From Tieghemiomyces parasiticus (Eukaryota > Kickxellomycota > Dimargaritomycetes > Dimargaritales > Dimargaritaceae): DNA of 44,929 bases. This document shows, one piece after another, positions 42,749 to 44,929 of this stretch (its first letter is position 1; each line of letters begins with the position of its first letter). Made by a program: the position numbers and the translations under genes. The stretch spans positions 1 through 44,929 of the forward strand of contig JANBPT010000317.1 of NCBI GenBank assembly GCA_027575765.1, written 5' to 3'. The notes under the pieces are model-generated. The model saw only the letters and a program-made list of their open reading frames with translations. It did no database searches and had not been told where the DNA came from.

Positions 42749-44717
42749 TTTTATCAGGTCACCTCCTTGTCTACTTATAAAACGGACCACCTTTTTTCTA
42801 CTCTGAATAAAAAACACATTATTCTCCATGTAGCTCATTTCATTTAAGCCCTAATTTTAACTCTTCAACTAGTTACCAACTTTGACACATATTTTGTACT
42901 TCTGCTTAAATCCAGTATTACATTTTAGTATGTAATGAGGGCATCTCTACTCCTGCCTACCAACCCCCCTGCTACTTTAGCTTGTGACTACTATGGGATA
43001 CCTGTGGTCCACCAGTCTATCAAGGATTAATAAAATTTCCTATTTCTATCATATAATATATATATCATTAGCACAGATCTGATGCTGCTTTTTTATTCTA
43101 TGATTTACTTTGCTTTTTTATACATTTTATAACAACCTTGCCATTCTCTTTTCCCTCACTTCATTTTTCTCTTTCTAACAACATTGCAATCCTTATAAAA
43201 GGACACCCATCTATACCCACCAATAAAGGACACAAGTATTCACTATTCTATTTCTTGTATTATCCCTTCCCCTACTGAAATTGTTTACACCCAATCACAT
43301 TTTTGTTGTGCATTAGGCTAAAAAGCCTCAAAAATGATAGAACCTGAAGGGAAAAAAACTAGAAAATTGGTCAGGAGTGGAAATAATTTAAAAGTCAAGT
43401 AAAAGTTGTCCTCTATTCAAAGGGGTTGGTCAGACCCCATGATATACTAGGTCCATGCCATTAGTTTGATGTTTGGTATTAGTAAAAGGTGATAAACTAT
43501 TCATCTGTGAGTTAGTCTATCAGAGACAAAATGGTGAACTCACCAAATTCTACTAGGTACTCTGGTGAGCAGGCTTCAGGTTACAGGTTATAGGGCACTG
43601 ATAAGATTGGTTGTGGTCAGCTACTAATAATCACAACATTTTAGTGCACTAGAATTGAGAGTCCAGCAATTGGATAAAAAATCAAGGCTATTCAGTTTGG
43701 ATTTTCAATAGCTCTAGCAATAACAATGTATTGTTGCCATAACAGTTATCGATTTTCCTTCATAGTATTATCTTTAGTTATATCACTTAAGCTTCTGCTA
43801 ATGATGAATCAATAGCAGCTCTTATATTGGGAGTGGAGTCAACTATTCTGGTAACAGTCTTTCTTTTAATATATAAAATATGGTAGACAAGAAGCTCTCC
43901 AAGGCAGTCACCCAGGCATCCCACAATATGGACCTCTGCTGCCCCCACTGCCATGGAATCACAATGGCAAGCCAGCTACAACACTACCCTCAACAAACCC
44001 TTCACCACTCCTTAATAATCACTTTACTTTCCTTCTCCCTTACACCCTAGCCATTAACTACCAGCTACCCTTACCATGACCACCACTATTCATCTTACGT
44101 TTCAGTTTACCTTCTTCCAACATATAGCCAAGGCAAACACCATCCACCTCCACAACTTGCATGATGCTATCCAAGACTCATGGCTAAGCCCCACTGGCTA
44201 TATAAGCTGGCAAAAGAACATCTCAGTAAACCTATCATTATCTTCCCATACATAATAATCATACCAATCACCCCACAGATTCCTATTTACCACAGCTCTA
44301 AAGAGGAATGTGGTACCCACAAATAGGGACCAATACCAACTGGACAAGAAGACAGGCAGAGGGGGTTTATTGGTAAAGAGTAGAATGGTCACCCATAGGT
44401 AGTAAGTGCTATGCACTGTCAAGCAAGACAGAAAGTAGATGATAACATGGAGGAGGACAGAGTCCTAAGTTGATAGACAATGTTAAGCAGCCAGCTTCAT
44501 GGCTAAGTGTGAATCTCCAGTGATAGCATTGAAGGTTTAGCAATCATTGGTGATGGGGGTTCCATGAGGCTACATAATCGTGCATTTTTTACGCTGACTC
44601 ATGTATGGGCGTCACAGTAAGTACATTTCTGGCTATAGCTGGCAGGTACTCTATGCCCCTCATGGTGTTCCTTGGTTAATGAGAAGACACAGTGGTGAAA
44701 TAGTGTGCTCATTGAGC
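42749..44717. other. AT-rich repeat-derived sequence
   Basis: Continues the element nest. Features seen: a TATA-type box (CTTATAAAACGG, about 42773), a short open frame at 42935-43030 similar to 41426-41536, and a junction at about 43286-43320 similar to the E/F boundary of the array. There is also a 56-codon open frame (43880-44050) with a Cys/His cluster (DLCCPHCHG). A 58-codon open frame begins ATGACCACC at 44076. None is long enough to name. Confidence 0.35.
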
Positions 44718-44725
44718 AAAAAAAA
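44718..44725 (-). terminator. Pol III terminator of tRNA-Val
   Basis: Eight A on the plus strand, so eight T after the 3' end of tRNA-Val in its own sense: a standard Pol III stop. Confidence 0.75.
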
Positions 44726-44726
44726 G

Positions 44727-44800
44727 TGTCAATGTCCGGGATCGAACCGGAGACCTTACGCGTGTGAGGCGTACGTGATAACCAACTACACCACACTGAC
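44727..44800 (-). tRNA. tRNA-Val (CAC)
   Basis: The minus strand reads GTCAGTG...CATTGAC plus discriminator A, a 7-bp acceptor stem with one G-U. The D-arm is TGGTGTAGTTGGTTATCACG. The anticodon stem TACGC/GCGTA encloses loop CTCACAC, anticodon CAC. The T-arm has GGTTCGATCC. 74 bases, no intron. A T8 terminator follows. A TGTGGAGCCC element terminus begins ten bases upstream of its first base. Confidence 0.96.
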
Positions 44801-44809
44801 TACATTGTT

Positions 44810-44929
44810 TGTGGAGCCCAGATAGATATTTGCGCTCCTGAAGATTCCTGATGGTCGACTCTATTACATAAGGTCAATGATACCAAATGGAGTCGACTAC
44901 AAGGATCAGGATAAAAGACTGAGGCCTTG
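44810..44929. mobile_element. LTR-like element beside tRNA-Val, cut by window end
   Basis: Begins TGTGGAGCCCAGATAGATAT. The first 39 or so bases resemble the left end of array element D (including CTCCTGAAGA). It contains an 8-bp inverted repeat (GTCGACTC ... GAGTCGAC) and GGATAAAAGAC near the edge, possibly a TATA region. The right end lies outside the window. The start is exactly ten bases from the first base of tRNA-Val. Confidence 0.5.

Noticed and set aside
44599..44825. Short frames on both strands over the tRNA-Val gene
   Set aside because: They are translations of the tRNA itself (the GSIPD-type peptide is a common tRNA artefact).

Overview
The window looks like a piece of a fungal nuclear genome, most likely an early-diverging (Zoopagomycota or Mucoromycota-type) filamentous fungus. 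The reasons are spliceosomal introns with GTAAGT-like donors, CTAAC branch sites and short pyrimidine-plus-AG acceptors; a sterol C-4 methyl oxidase; a fungal-style CSL transcription factor with large insertions; nuclear tRNA genes, one with an intron; and long spacers. The placement is inferred from gene content and intron style, not from any search.

Layout. 1-991 (+) is the 3' part of a NIF3-family gene. It converges, with only 33 bases between stop codons, on a five-exon TRAPPC2L/Tca17-type TRAPP subunit gene (1025-2044, -). A shared 1.1 kb upstream region separates this from an intronless ERG25-type sterol methyl oxidase (3133-3999, +). Next come two paralogous seven-transmembrane receptors arranged tail to tail (4972-8415 + and 9604-11724 -), each with a very long low-complexity cytoplasmic tail. 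After a 4.4 kb spacer there is a seven-exon RCC1-repeat protein gene (16167-18390, -), divergent from a two-exon MATE transporter (20243-22427, +). A 12 kb stretch without a recognisable gene leads to a large CSL (RBPJ/Cbf11-like) transcription factor (34405-37884, +).

From 38.3 kb to the end the character changes. The DNA becomes visibly AT-rich and is a nest of mobile elements bracketed by a tRNA-Tyr gene (intron-containing) and a tRNA-Val gene, both on the minus strand. Next to tRNA-Tyr lies a head-to-tail array of at least six short TG...CA elements, each separated from the next by exactly ATAT. The first member has a TATA box and resembles a solo LTR. The same kind of terminus (TGTGG...) starts exactly 10 bases from the first base of both tRNA genes, which suggests position-specific integration at Pol III start sites. 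A complete but dead mariner copy (41634-42746) has perfect 24-bp terminal repeats and TA target duplications, but two of its three catalytic aspartates are asparagine codons.

Functionally the genes are an ordinary eukaryotic mixture: metal-binding protein, vesicle tethering, sterol synthesis, signalling, export, transcription. No metabolic cluster is evident. The most unusual features are the receptor pair, the insertion-rich CSL protein, the pyrimidine-rich leaders upstream of the CSL gene and the minus-strand receptor, and the ATAT-punctuated element array beside tRNA-Tyr.
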